DNA of 64,000 bases from Chitinivibrionia bacterium (GTDB taxonomy: Bacteria; Fibrobacterota; Chitinivibrionia; Chitinivibrionales; Chitinivibrionaceae), in NCBI GenBank assembly GCA_009779925.1, contig WRAZ01000001.1:186001-250000 (forward strand), in the 5' to 3' direction. Below the pieces are notes generated by a model. The model was given only the letters and a program-made list of their open reading frames with translations. It was not told where the DNA came from and did not search any database. Shown here one piece after another: positions 49,468 to 58,252 of this stretch. The position numbers and the translations under genes are program-made. Within the stretch, counting starts at the first letter, position 1, and each line of letters begins with the position of its first letter.

Positions 49468-49807
49468 TATGAAAAAGTTCCCATCTGAAATGTCTCCTGT
49501 TATATCTGTATCTTCTGACAATTCTAACATTTATGTCGCTCAAAAAATAAAAATGCACTTGTGCCAAATGCCTGAACATTCCCTCGTCAAAGGAATTAAA
49601 TTCAACTATCTCAAAATATGGTTCGTCCAAAACCGCGTCTGCGTCAATTCCTTCCAGAATAACAACAAAATCGCGCTCTAACATATTGTTGAGCCACCCT
49701 TTTACGGTATTTTCACTTGGTTGTATGGTGCAACCCGAAGTAAATATAATAAATGCTGCCACCAAAAAACAGAAAAAACTTTTTTTTCTCAATTTCCCTC
49801 CCATCAT
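49430..49807 (-). CDS. small lipoprotein of unknown function
   Basis: A 125-residue lipoprotein: signal peptide ending FTSGC with C26 as lipidation site. The mature part (NMLERDFVVILEGID...RHLAQVHFYFLSDINVRIVRRYRYNRRHFRWEL) has a cystatin/NTF2-like length and strand pattern but no family I recognise. It lies 5 bases after miaA and overlaps the next TPR gene. Confidence 0.65.
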   Translation of the reverse strand: MMGGKLRKKSFFCFLVAAFIIFTSGCTIQPSENTVKGWLNNMLERDFVVILEGIDADAVLDEPYFEIVEFNSFDEGMFRHLAQVHFYFLSDINVRIVRRYRYNRRHFRWELFHNVYERFEQTETE

Positions 49808-49812
49808 TTACC

Positions 49813-50712
49813 TTAATATAACAAATCGCCTAACTCTCGCGCAATGTTTTTGCTGTCGTTGGCTAATTTTTCAATATCAATTATTTTTTTGTCCGCTTCT
49901 TTGTTGCGCAACCACGTTAATTGCCGTTTTGCGTAATTGCGCGAATGTTGTTTTATTAGTCGAACACAATTCTCAAAACTGTCTTTATGTCGGATAAAAT
50001 CATCAAATTCACGGTAGCCTACGCAATTTCTTCCCGCAGTTTTTGGGTCGGGATATTTGGCGCAAATTTTTTCATATTCTTCAAAAAGCCCTTTTTCGAG
50101 CATTTTATCGACGCGTTTATCGATTTTTTCGTAAAGTTTTTCACGAGAGCAAGCTAAAACAAAATATAAAAATTCGCGCTCAATCTCGTTTTTTGGGAAT
50201 TCGTTTTTTTCGCCTAACTCTATTTCGAGCGCTCTCAGTATTCTGTATTTGTCGCCGAGGTTTATTTGTTTTGCGCGCTCTGCATTTTTGTCTGAAAGCA
50301 TTTTGTGAAGTTTTTCGACACCCTGTTTTTCAATCAATTCTTCCAGTTCTTTGCGAAGCTTCGGGTCTTGTTTTGAAGAAATATCGAAGCCGTTTCGCAT
50401 TGCGTAAATGTAAAAAAATGTTCCGCCGCAAATTATCGGAACTTTGCCTCTGCTTTTTATTTCGTCGATTGCCGTTGCGCAGTCCGTCGCCCAACGCACC
50501 GCCGAATATTCTTCGTCGGGTTCTGTTATGTCGATAAGATGATGTTTTACGGAAGCAAGCACTTCTTTTGTGGGCTTGGCGGTTGCAATGTCCATATATT
50601 TATAGATTTGTCGAGAGTCGCAGGATATTATTTCGCCGCCGATTTGTTTTGCAAGTTCTGTTGCAATGTCGCTTTTTCCGATACCTGTAGGTCCCAGAAT
50701 TACGGGTATCAT
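49813..50712 (-). CDS. miaA: tRNA dimethylallyltransferase
   Basis: MiaA puts the isopentenyl group on A37 of tRNAs reading UNN codons. The 299-residue protein has the P-loop GPTGIGKSD, SCDSRQIYKYMDIATAKPT, and the conserved GGTFFYIYAM. The C-terminal helix with NYAKRQLTWLR is typical. Its ATG overlaps the TAA of the lyase gene (TAATG), so translation is coupled to that gene. Confidence 0.93.
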   Translation of the reverse strand: MIPVILGPTGIGKSDIATELAKQIGGEIISCDSRQIYKYMDIATAKPTKEVLASVKHHLIDITEPDEEYSAVRWATDCATAIDEIKSRGKVPIICGGTFFYIYAMRNGFDISSKQDPKLRKELEELIEKQGVEKLHKMLSDKNAERAKQINLGDKYRILRALEIELGEKNEFPKNEIEREFLYFVLACSREKLYEKIDKRVDKMLEKGLFEEYEKICAKYPDPKTAGRNCVGYREFDDFIRHKDSFENCVRLIKQHSRNYAKRQLTWLRNKEADKKIIDIEKLANDSKNIARELGDLLY

Positions 50713-52292
50713 TAAATAATGCCTATGGTTTCTACGGTCTTTTCAAAAATTATATCGCGAAATCTCACCAAATCCTCGCGAAATATTCTTGTGCAGTTGT
50801 ATTGCGTGTAGCTTTCGGAAAACTTATCGTAAACTTTTTTAATCCGCACACCCATTTTTTCGGTGTCCTGAAAACTCAACGCTTGCAAATCCGCCAAAAT
50901 TTCCATTGTCTGCACTAATTCTGCGTTTTGTACGGATTTTAACGCAAGACGCGCCGAAACTGTTCCCATACTCACAATATCTTGGTTGTTTTCGTTGGAG
51001 GAAATGCTGTTTACGCTCATAGGTGCGGCAAGTTGCCTGTTTTCGGCGGTAGTCGAGACTGCCAAATACTGCGCTCCCATAAAACCCATCTCCAAACCTA
51101 TGTCGCCAGCCGCCAAGTTTTCGGGAAGATTGCCGTTGAGATTTTTGTCCAGAAGTTTATTAAGTCGTCTCTCGCTTATATTGCAAAGCGTAGAAACGGC
51201 AATTCTGAGGCTGTCCATTGCAAACGATACGCTTTGTCCGTGGAAATTGCCGCCGTGAAGTATTTTTTTGCCTTCGGGAATTATGAGCGGGTTGTCGTTA
51301 GACGAGTTTATTTCGGTTAAAAGCACCTTTTGCGCATATTTTATCGCGTCGTAAAGCACCGCTAAAACCTGCGGAGAGCAACGCAATGTATAAACATCCT
51401 GAACATCTTGCAGGACTTCGACTACAGCGTTTGCCGTATTTTCGCAACGGTGGCTGTTATTATAGTCGTGCAAGTTTCGTACATTTCGCGAACCTGCAAG
51501 CAAATGCTGTATTTTTTCGGCTACAAGTATCTGTCCTTCGTGCGGTTTTATTTCGTGGAGCGCGGTGTCAAAAGCGTCTTCGCAACCGCCGAATATTTCC
51601 ATAGCAAAGGCAAGCGATAAAATTTGCGCGTTAAAAAGTTTTCTTGCTTTGTGTATGGCAAAACACGCTATTGCACTCATTGCAGAAGTGCCGTTCATTA
51701 TGGAAATAGCCTCTTTATAAGAAAGTCTTATCGGCTCCAGTCCTACTTTTTCAAATGCTATTTTTGCAGGCATAACCTCGCCGTTAAGATAAAGGTCGCC
51801 TTCGCCTATAAGTCCAAGTCCCAAATGCGCCAAATGAATTAAATCGCCGCTTGCGCCAACGCTTCCGTTCTCGTAAATTACGGGGGCAATTCCTGCATTA
51901 AAAACCTTTTCCATAAAGCCCAATAGTTCGGGACGAATGCCCGAAAAGCCTTTTGCCAAGCAGTTTATGCGAATTGCAAATGTTGATTTACAAATATTGT
52001 AAGGCAAAATCGGTCCCATTCCCGCCGAATGCGAGCGAAGTAAATTTACTTGTAATTGTTCGAGTTTGGAGTTGCTTATTATTTTATTACACATAGGACC
52101 GTAAGATGTGTTTACGCCATATATAATTTGTTTTGCGTTTACCGCTTCTTCGAGGACTTTTCTGCTTTTTGAGCACAAAATCAGCGCTTCTTCGCTTAAT
52201 AGGATTTGAGCGTCCGTGTCTCCGAGGGTGACAACGTTGTCAATAGACATAGAATTTCCGTCAAGGACGACTCCATAGCGTTTTACACTCAT
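50712..52292 (-). CDS. aromatic amino acid ammonia-lyase (HAL/PAL/TAL family), histidine-type selectivity
   Basis: A 526-residue MIO-cofactor lyase. The cofactor-forming Ala-Ser-Gly is A147-S148-G149 in GSVGASGDLIHLAHLGL, and the catalytic tyrosine is Y64 in GVNTSYGPM. The selectivity position reads LLRSHSAG (S87-H88), as in histidine ammonia-lyase; tyrosine lyases have HH and phenylalanine lyases FL there. No other hut gene is near. It overlaps a beta-barrel gene (ATGA) upstream and miaA (TAATG) downstream. Lyases of this family also open aryl polyene pathways, so the real substrate is uncertain. Confidence 0.85.
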   Translation of the reverse strand: MSVKRYGVVLDGNSMSIDNVVTLGDTDAQILLSEEALILCSKSRKVLEEAVNAKQIIYGVNTSYGPMCNKIISNSKLEQLQVNLLRSHSAGMGPILPYNICKSTFAIRINCLAKGFSGIRPELLGFMEKVFNAGIAPVIYENGSVGASGDLIHLAHLGLGLIGEGDLYLNGEVMPAKIAFEKVGLEPIRLSYKEAISIMNGTSAMSAIACFAIHKARKLFNAQILSLAFAMEIFGGCEDAFDTALHEIKPHEGQILVAEKIQHLLAGSRNVRNLHDYNNSHRCENTANAVVEVLQDVQDVYTLRCSPQVLAVLYDAIKYAQKVLLTEINSSNDNPLIIPEGKKILHGGNFHGQSVSFAMDSLRIAVSTLCNISERRLNKLLDKNLNGNLPENLAAGDIGLEMGFMGAQYLAVSTTAENRQLAAPMSVNSISSNENNQDIVSMGTVSARLALKSVQNAELVQTMEILADLQALSFQDTEKMGVRIKKVYDKFSESYTQYNCTRIFREDLVRFRDIIFEKTVETIGII

Positions 52293-52963
52293 AATAACAA
52301 ACTCGCTCCAAATCTAATGCCCGTCATATTAAAATTGCGCTCAATTATGTTTCCGCCGCTTCTGCGTGTAACTGTAGAAATCTGCATCTGAGGTCCTGCA
52401 AAAAGCGAGAACTGTTTTCCTAAATCCACCATAACATCTGCGCCGAATTTAATGAAAACTCCGTTGTAATATCCGTCAATATCGCTTATGCCAACTGTTG
52501 CCTTCTCTCTTTCGCACCGGTTGCGTATAAAAACCGAATTATAGCCTAATGAAAGGTGAGCGATGGGGTGAATTTTATATTGCGGAATTGGGTCTATGGT
52601 AATGGTTAAGGCAAGAGGTATCATAACAATCAACTCGCGGCTCAGAACTGTGTCGCCCGCCACGCCTTTGTCTTTTTCTCTGGTATTGCTCCACGAAAAA
52701 ACAGCGCTCGGTCCAATTGCAATGTTGCTACTCGGCATCCAACTTAAATTTCCGCCGAACCCCCACATAGATTTGTTGCCGAACGATTTTGTCAGCGTAG
52801 TATCAGTATCACCATCGCTGTTGATGTTGACTTCGGGTCTGTTGCTGTGCAATATTTGATTACTTCCCATCCACATCGGCTCAGCCCAGAGATTAAGCGC
52901 TCTTGCAAAAGTTGCACTTGCTAAAAGTGGCAAAAATAAACATAAAATCCTTAGTGTTTTCAT
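52289..52963 (-). CDS. small outer-membrane beta-barrel protein
   Basis: A 224-residue exported protein: signal peptide MKTLRILCLFLPLLASATFARA, then barrel-like strands (SMWGFGGNLSWMP, AIGPSAVFSWS, MIPLALTITID, FIKFGADVMVDL). The end ITGIRFGASLLL-like (NMTGIRFGASLLL) fits a terminal strand. TGGAGG precedes the ATG at 52963; the open frame reaches 53092 but would overlap the next gene. It is coupled to the lyase by an ATGA overlap. No family is recognised. Confidence 0.7.
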   Translation of the reverse strand: MKTLRILCLFLPLLASATFARALNLWAEPMWMGSNQILHSNRPEVNINSDGDTDTTLTKSFGNKSMWGFGGNLSWMPSSNIAIGPSAVFSWSNTREKDKGVAGDTVLSRELIVMIPLALTITIDPIPQYKIHPIAHLSLGYNSVFIRNRCEREKATVGISDIDGYYNGVFIKFGADVMVDLGKQFSLFAGPQMQISTVTRRSGGNIIERNFNMTGIRFGASLLL

Positions 52964-52980
52964 AAAATCCTCCACGAATT

Positions 52981-53006
52981 CTCTGCAAAATAATATTTGC
53001 GCCAAA
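52981..53006 (-). promoter_or_regulatory. promoter-like element for the beta-barrel/lyase/miaA operon
   Basis: Reads TTTGGCGCAAATATTATTTT plus GCAGAG on the minus strand, about 20-40 bases before the ATG at 52963. It matches the recurring motif with TATTAT as -10. Confidence 0.5.
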
Positions 53007-53019
53007 CGAAATGCAGGTT

Positions 53020-53832
53020 TTATTTTACAAATCCGATATCTTTGCCGCTTGTTCCTCTCTTTTGACCGATTGAGCCATCTCGAAGTTTCCAAAAATTTCC
53101 TGTAAATCTCGGTCGTCCAATCAAAGTTGGGTCGGGATTTGTTATTCCGCCTTGTTCCGGGAAAATTATCAGATTTACAAGATTAAGATTTTCTCTGTCT
53201 CTTGTTTGTATTGCTCTGTTGCTGTTTCTGTAAAATATGACGTCGCGGATAACAATATTGTCTCGCAAACCGTCAATTTCAATGCCGTTTCTGCGATTTT
53301 GTGCGATTGTCAAATTGCGCAGTTCACCACCCACATAACTTATCGACGTTGCCTGAATACCCGAATTAAGATTATTGGCAATTATAGTATTTTGTATAGC
53401 AGGCAAATGATTTGTTGATAAAATCCCCGAACCGTTATTTGAGTGTATATAGCAATTCTCGATGACGGCGCCTGTCGCAGAACTGACAATTCCGTTTCTT
53501 CCGCCCGACACTCTAACACCCGAAATTCGAGAATCCCTACCGAGCCGAACAACCGCCTCGCGTCCGTTTCCGATAATATGCGCCCCAAAAACATTGGGCG
53601 AGTAAAGAATAACGCCGTTTTGAACGACCACGTCCTCAACATATCTGCCATCCGCAAGAATTATCGTGTCTCCCGCTCTTGCCGATACCATTGCATTGCT
53701 TATGGGTGATTTCCCCTGCCTTGCGGGTGAGACATATATTCTTTCTTGAGCAAACGCAGTTGTCGCCATCGCAAAAAGTATAAAAATTACCGTCAAATTC
53801 CGAAACATACCAATGTTTTTACTTAGTTGCAT
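53020..53832 (-). CDS. exported right-handed beta-helix protein, copy 3
   Basis: A 270-residue protein with a signal peptide (IFILFAMATTAFA) and repeated short strands of the pectate-lyase/NosD beta-helix type (GNGREAVVRLGRDSRISGVRVSGGRNGIVSSATGAVIENCYIHSNNGSGIL). The opening SNAMVSARAGDTIILADGRYVEDV is shared with two paralogs at 56.3 and 57.2 kb. GAGGAG precedes the ATG. The end (PDPTLIGRPRFTGNFWKLRDGS) is the closing cap of such helices. Such folds bind or cut polysaccharide; no catalytic set is clear. Confidence 0.75.
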   Translation of the reverse strand: MQLSKNIGMFRNLTVIFILFAMATTAFAQERIYVSPARQGKSPISNAMVSARAGDTIILADGRYVEDVVVQNGVILYSPNVFGAHIIGNGREAVVRLGRDSRISGVRVSGGRNGIVSSATGAVIENCYIHSNNGSGILSTNHLPAIQNTIIANNLNSGIQATSISYVGGELRNLTIAQNRRNGIEIDGLRDNIVIRDVIFYRNSNRAIQTRDRENLNLVNLIIFPEQGGITNPDPTLIGRPRFTGNFWKLRDGSIGQKRGTSGKDIGFVK

Positions 53833-53849
53833 AAAATCTCCTCTTTTTC

Positions 53850-53884
53850 AAAAAAGGGACATACGTATTTTTCGTATGCCCCCT
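53850..53884 (-). terminator. terminator after the PorV/TPR gene
   Basis: On the minus strand GGGGCATACG pairs with CGTATGTCCC and is followed by six Ts. It lies after the repeat at 53908-53936 and before the next gene. Confidence 0.8.
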
Positions 53885-53907
53885 ATATAAATTCACGTCT
53901 CCGAAAT

Positions 53908-53936
53908 GTAGGGGCGGGTTTGAAATCCGCCCTTAC
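53908..53936. repeat. GTAGGGGC-family palindromic repeat
   Basis: GTAGGGGCGGGTTTGAAATCCGCCCTTAC in two halves, a 29-base palindrome with one mismatch, just after the PorV/TPR gene. Confidence 0.8.
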
Positions 53937-53956
53937 AATTATAAACCTCGCGCTTA

Positions 53957-56311
53957 TTACTGTTCAAGCATTCTGAGTTGCTCTTGCAATCTGCGCATTT
54001 CTTCGTCAATGTTGTCAAGACGTTCTGCCGCTCTTGCCGCCGCCGCCGCGCCTTGAATTTCTCTTGCTTTCGCAAGCGCAAAAGATACGTCGTCAAGCAC
54101 TCTGTCGTGTTCGCGACCAAAGAATATGCTTGTTTCACGGTCATCCATAAATCTGCCGAACGCTCTTACTTCCGTTTCTTGCGCTCTCTGAGTGGGAGCA
54201 AGTTCATCAATAAGACCAATTACGTAAGACGACTGAGAAACCATTGCAAGTTGTTTTGCTCTTTGCGCGGTTTCAAAATATGTCGCTCTATCGTCGTTGT
54301 ATTGATTGCGTCTTTCGCGAAGTTGCGCATCAGTCGGCGCTTGGAATGCCTGCAAACGAGTTTGCGCCGCTTCCAAAGTTGTTATAACTTGCGATATTCT
54401 TGCCGCTCCGCCTTCAGCCATATCCATATAAGCGAGAATTAAATCCGCTTCGCTCAGAAGAATCGGGTCGTTGGTCGCTCCTTGCAACGCTCTTGCCGCA
54501 GAAAGTGTTTCCGCTCTGTTTCCGCCTTGAAGCGCAACCCACATCTGAGCCAAAAGTGCTTCCGCACGGTGCGGGCTTGCCGTACCTATTCTGCGAAGAG
54601 CCGCCATTGCTCTTGTTAGCGATTGACCTGTCTCTATTTTACCTTCAAAATACAAGAACGCCATAAGCAAATACGAACGGTCTTGCGCCGCTCTTTGCGC
54701 GTTAGTTCTTGCAGGCGCCTGAACAGCGTTGTCCAAATGCTCAATCGCTCTGTCCATTTGACCGTTTATAGCAGAAGCAATAGCCAAAGAATGTTGCGCA
54801 AATATGTAGTCCGGATGCGATGACGGCACCATTGAGAAATGCGACATTGCGTCTGCAATTCTGTTTTGTTGCAAGAATACTTCACCTTGATAGTAAGCGG
54901 CTGCTTGTATAACAGAGTCAGGCGTTGCGTCCACGTTTATAAGGTTGAACAAGTTTGAAACCTGTGCAAAATCACCTTCACGATAAGCAAGGCGCAAAAG
55001 TCCCAGACGTGCAAAAGGAACAACGGGGGAGCGCGGATAATCGCTCAAAATATCGTTGAAACCTTCAACTGCCGCTTCACGCATATCCATTTCTTCCATA
55101 TTGCGGTTCATATAAAGATTAACAAAGTCGTTGCGGAAGAAGTCGGGGAATTCCGTAAGAATACGACCGCCCAAGAAGAACGAGTTCCAGTAGTTGCCCG
55201 CATAGTGCTCCTGCAACATTTGGTTATACAAACGACCGGGTCCGAGCGCAACTTGGCGAGCCATTCTGCGCGCAAAGATTTCCTCTCTGTGCGGACCAAA
55301 CTGTCCTCTGAAGTAGATAGTGTGCGTAAAAGACGCTCTGTCGTCGGTAATGCTTGTGTATTGGTAAGCCGCTTGGAAATCGCGACCGCCGAAAATCGAC
55401 GGAACGTTCATACCGCCCGAAAGACCCCAGTGCCCTGTTCCGAAGTGGAAAGAAGCATTAAGCATTCTCATAAGCCAAACGCCGACTCTTCCCGAAAAGT
55501 CGAAATCTACAACTTTGTTTCCGTCGCGAGCCCAGCCCCACTCTAATGTTTCAGGGTCTTGAACTGGAGTTCCTGCGAAATTAGCCGCCTGCGTGGTAAA
55601 GTCTTTTATGTCAAAGTCAACGCCTGCGTTAATTTGTCTGTCCCAAAACCAGCCCAACCAATTGATTTTCGCGTTAATTGACTGTGTCGCTATGGTGAAA
55701 TCTTCACCGTCGGGACGACCGAGGTTCGGCGAAATCAAGTTCTGAAAGTTAATACCTACGATATGCTCTCCCAAAACAGGGTGGTTTGTTATACGATAAG
55801 TTGTACCCAAGTCCAAAGACAAACCTTGTATAGGCTGTCCGAAGTTAGGCGTTCTGAAAAAGTTAAGGTTAACACCCAAACTCAATCTGTTGAACGGGTT
55901 AATTGCGTATGAACCCATAATCAGCATGTGGTTATCGTTCCACGTAGCTCCTGTCGGCACGATCCTTTGATTGACTTCGTCCCACATCATACCCTGAACA
56001 GGCTCGTTGGAAGTAACACCCAAAACCGTAAAACCGACCGATTGAAAGAGCCCGAGCGGAACTACTACACCTGTTTCATACAAGAAAAAGGCATTTCCCA
56101 AACTCGGAGACCAAACACCTCTGATAGCAACGTGATTTTCTTCCGTCAAAAGCGCGGGGTTTGTTGCGGGCGAGTACGGAGCAAACAAGTCTCTCCATCT
56201 CTGCGTTATGTAGAATTCACCCGGAAGACCGGCGCCGAACGCGGCTGAAACCGCCAAACAGGTAATCAATACCCCTGCCGCAAATCTTGTTAATGTTTTT
56301 TTGATACTCAT
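53957..56311 (-). CDS. outer-membrane protein with PorV-like barrel and TPR domain
   Basis: A 784-residue exported protein. A signal peptide (to about residue 27) is followed by a barrel-like part to about residue 360, starting LFAPYSPATNPALLTEENHVAIRG as in PorV/PorQ or UPF0164 barrels (NPA.l motif after the first strand). Then come TPR-like helices (about 390-640; FNDILSDYPRSPVVPFARLGLLRLAYREGDF) and a C-terminal coiled coil (EEMRRLQEQLRMLEQ). It is the third gene of a run whose first two are beta-helix proteins. The barrel plus TPR fusion may hold or export those partners. Confidence 0.7.
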   Translation of the reverse strand: MSIKKTLTRFAAGVLITCLAVSAAFGAGLPGEFYITQRWRDLFAPYSPATNPALLTEENHVAIRGVWSPSLGNAFFLYETGVVVPLGLFQSVGFTVLGVTSNEPVQGMMWDEVNQRIVPTGATWNDNHMLIMGSYAINPFNRLSLGVNLNFFRTPNFGQPIQGLSLDLGTTYRITNHPVLGEHIVGINFQNLISPNLGRPDGEDFTIATQSINAKINWLGWFWDRQINAGVDFDIKDFTTQAANFAGTPVQDPETLEWGWARDGNKVVDFDFSGRVGVWLMRMLNASFHFGTGHWGLSGGMNVPSIFGGRDFQAAYQYTSITDDRASFTHTIYFRGQFGPHREEIFARRMARQVALGPGRLYNQMLQEHYAGNYWNSFFLGGRILTEFPDFFRNDFVNLYMNRNMEEMDMREAAVEGFNDILSDYPRSPVVPFARLGLLRLAYREGDFAQVSNLFNLINVDATPDSVIQAAAYYQGEVFLQQNRIADAMSHFSMVPSSHPDYIFAQHSLAIASAINGQMDRAIEHLDNAVQAPARTNAQRAAQDRSYLLMAFLYFEGKIETGQSLTRAMAALRRIGTASPHRAEALLAQMWVALQGGNRAETLSAARALQGATNDPILLSEADLILAYMDMAEGGAARISQVITTLEAAQTRLQAFQAPTDAQLRERRNQYNDDRATYFETAQRAKQLAMVSQSSYVIGLIDELAPTQRAQETEVRAFGRFMDDRETSIFFGREHDRVLDDVSFALAKAREIQGAAAAARAAERLDNIDEEMRRLQEQLRMLEQ

Positions 56312-56342
56312 TTTATTTTATCCCTTTCTTTTCTTTCTATTA

Positions 56343-57158
56343 CTATCTTCTTCTGCTCAACCGTGCGCCGAGATTTTCTCCCGCGGTGCTCAATATTGCG
56401 CAGCACAATGTCGGTTCAGGATTAAAATCATATTTCACTCTTGCAGCAATAAATGCAGGGTCAAAAGAGAAATTACCCTCAGGATTATCGTGGAATTGTC
56501 TCAAGTTTTCCCAAAAATTATTGTGTCTTATGGTGGACGCTTCTGCCGATTCGCTGTTTACTCTTAATCCAAATCTTTGATTAAAAGCAATTGTGTTGTT
56601 TTGAACTTCAACATTGCTCACTCCGCCGAGTTGCAAACCGAAGTTGGCGTTGTAGGCGATTGTGTTATGCTCTATCGCTCCACGTGCCGCGCGTAAGTTC
56701 CAACCGACAATCCCCGAACCTCTGTTGAAGGCGATGATGTTGTCCTCGATTGTCGGACAATGGCGCAATACCAAAATGCCCGTCATCCAGTTTCGGACAA
56801 CTCGGTTTCGTCTTATTACGACGTCGGCGTCTCGGCTGAATATTCCGATTGTTCCGTTTCGGATTTCAAAGCCCTCAATACCCGCGCTACCGGCAAGAGT
56901 AACCACTGTCCCTCTTCCGTCGCCGTCAATTACCGCACCGTGAAGGTGTTGCGCTCTCAAATAAACGCCTGTCGTGACAAACACGTCCTCTCTGTAGATA
57001 CCGTCTGCCACAATAATTGTGTCCCCCGACCGCGCTCTTACGATCGCCTGCGAAATCGTTCTGATTCCTGTTGACGGCACCATAATTACATCGCCCGCAG
57101 ACACTGCGCAAACCAACGTCGCAATTACGGCAACCGTTCTGATAAATTTTTGTTTCAT
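56343..57158 (-). CDS. exported right-handed beta-helix protein, copy 2
   Basis: A 271-residue protein: signal peptide MKQKFIRTVAVIATLVCAVSAG, then beta-helix repeats (GDGRGTVVTLAGSAGIEGFEIRNGTIGIFSRDADVVIRRNRVVRNWMTGIL; NTIAYNANFGLQLGG; NTIAFNQRFGLRVN). It ends with NFSFDPAFI, a cap also present in copy 1. Closest to copy 1 at 57.2 kb. Surface or periplasmic; activity unknown. Confidence 0.75.
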   Translation of the reverse strand: MKQKFIRTVAVIATLVCAVSAGDVIMVPSTGIRTISQAIVRARSGDTIIVADGIYREDVFVTTGVYLRAQHLHGAVIDGDGRGTVVTLAGSAGIEGFEIRNGTIGIFSRDADVVIRRNRVVRNWMTGILVLRHCPTIEDNIIAFNRGSGIVGWNLRAARGAIEHNTIAYNANFGLQLGGVSNVEVQNNTIAFNQRFGLRVNSESAEASTIRHNNFWENLRQFHDNPEGNFSFDPAFIAARVKYDFNPEPTLCCAILSTAGENLGARLSRRR

Positions 57159-57200
57159 ACAACTAAACTCCTATCTTTTTTCTTTTCTACAACCTTAAAT

Positions 57201-58019
57201 CTACAAAGCAGTATATATTCTTGACCCTATATTTGCACCATTTCTGCCATTGTTAAATATTCGCGAGGTTCTTCTCGCGCGAAAATCATTTGCTTCGGGG
57301 TTAATAAACTCGGGGTCAAACGAGAAGTTATTTTCCGGCAAAGCCATATTGACTTGAATATACGATAAAAACACATTAAATGCTTGAAAAATTTTTGATT
57401 CCGGATTTATTTGCACCACAAACCGTCCGTTGAATGCCACTATGTTGTTCACGAAACCCACTGCTGAAGTGCCTCCGATGGATAATCCGTGATTATCGTT
57501 AAAAACTATTGTATTGTTAAAAATTTCTTCGTCCGTGTTTACATCCCACAGCTGAATTCCCGAAGAAGAGTTGCGAAAAATGAGATTATCTTCAATTCTT
57601 ACAAAGTGCGCAACAGCCATAATGCCCGTAGAATTGTTGTGTATCCGATTTGCGATAATCGCGTTGTCTATGCCGTCCGAGAATATCCCTATCCGCCCTC
57701 CCGAAACCGAAAGTCCTATTGCACTGCTTCCGTTTGACAAAGTGATTACGTTTCCGCGACCATTGCCTGTAATTTGCGCTTTCCCATTTTCTCTTGCTTT
57801 AATGGTTACGCCGGGAGGGATGCGGAAATTTCCCCTGTATCTCCCGTTTTCGAGAATAAGGGTGTCTCCGCGCTGACTTCTTGCAAGCGCCGCTTGCAAT
57901 TGTCTGGCTGAAGCCGGAACTGCAATTATATATGGCGAAGTACTCACTAAATCGGCATAAAGCCCAAATGCCAAAAATAAAGTAAGCACGAGCGCTTTAC
58001 GGTTAAGTAGGCGGCTCAT
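57201..58019 (-). CDS. exported right-handed beta-helix protein, copy 1
   Basis: A 272-residue protein with a signal peptide (KALVLTLFLAFGLYADL) and beta-helix repeats (GNGRGNVITLSNGSSAIGLSVSGGRIGIFSDGIDNAIIANRIHNNSTGIM, NTIVFNDNHGLSIGG, NIVAFNGRFVVQIN). It ends with NFSFDPEFINPEANDF, the cap shared with copy 2. The ATG at 58019 has GAGG close upstream; a TTG at 58049 is less likely. First gene of the run beta-helix - beta-helix - PorV/TPR. Confidence 0.75.
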   Translation of the reverse strand: MSRLLNRKALVLTLFLAFGLYADLVSTSPYIIAVPASARQLQAALARSQRGDTLILENGRYRGNFRIPPGVTIKARENGKAQITGNGRGNVITLSNGSSAIGLSVSGGRIGIFSDGIDNAIIANRIHNNSTGIMAVAHFVRIEDNLIFRNSSSGIQLWDVNTDEEIFNNTIVFNDNHGLSIGGTSAVGFVNNIVAFNGRFVVQINPESKIFQAFNVFLSYIQVNMALPENNFSFDPEFINPEANDFRARRTSRIFNNGRNGANIGSRIYTAL

Positions 58020-58074
58020 ATCCTCTTTTAACCCTCCTGAAACGGACAATTAACAACAAAATGATTTTCAATAT

Positions 58075-58098
58075 GGTAAAATACTATTTTTTTTATAT
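58075..58098 (-). promoter_or_regulatory. promoter-like element for the beta-helix operon
   Basis: Reads AAAAAAAATAGTATTTTACC on the minus strand, about 55 bases before the start at 58019. Right half matches the recurring motif exactly. Confidence 0.5.
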
Positions 58099-58164
58099 AA
58101 GAAACTAAAAAATCTATAAAAAACAACAAAAAAACTTTTTTATTGAAATTTCCGAAAATAAAAT

Positions 58165-58193
58165 TAAAGATTTCGTACAAAAATACCGATATA
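58165..58193 (+). promoter_or_regulatory. sigma28 (FliA)-like promoter
   Basis: TAAAGATT at 58165-58172 and ACCGATAT at 58185-58192 resemble the FliA pair TAAAGTTT and GCCGATAA, with a spacer one base longer than usual. It lies 60 bases before a FlgM-like gene. Confidence 0.45.
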
Positions 58194-58252
58194 CAGAAAC
58201 GGACGAGATAAATGGATTTGTCTCAAAAATCCTAATGGAGTAGGAGTGAGTT

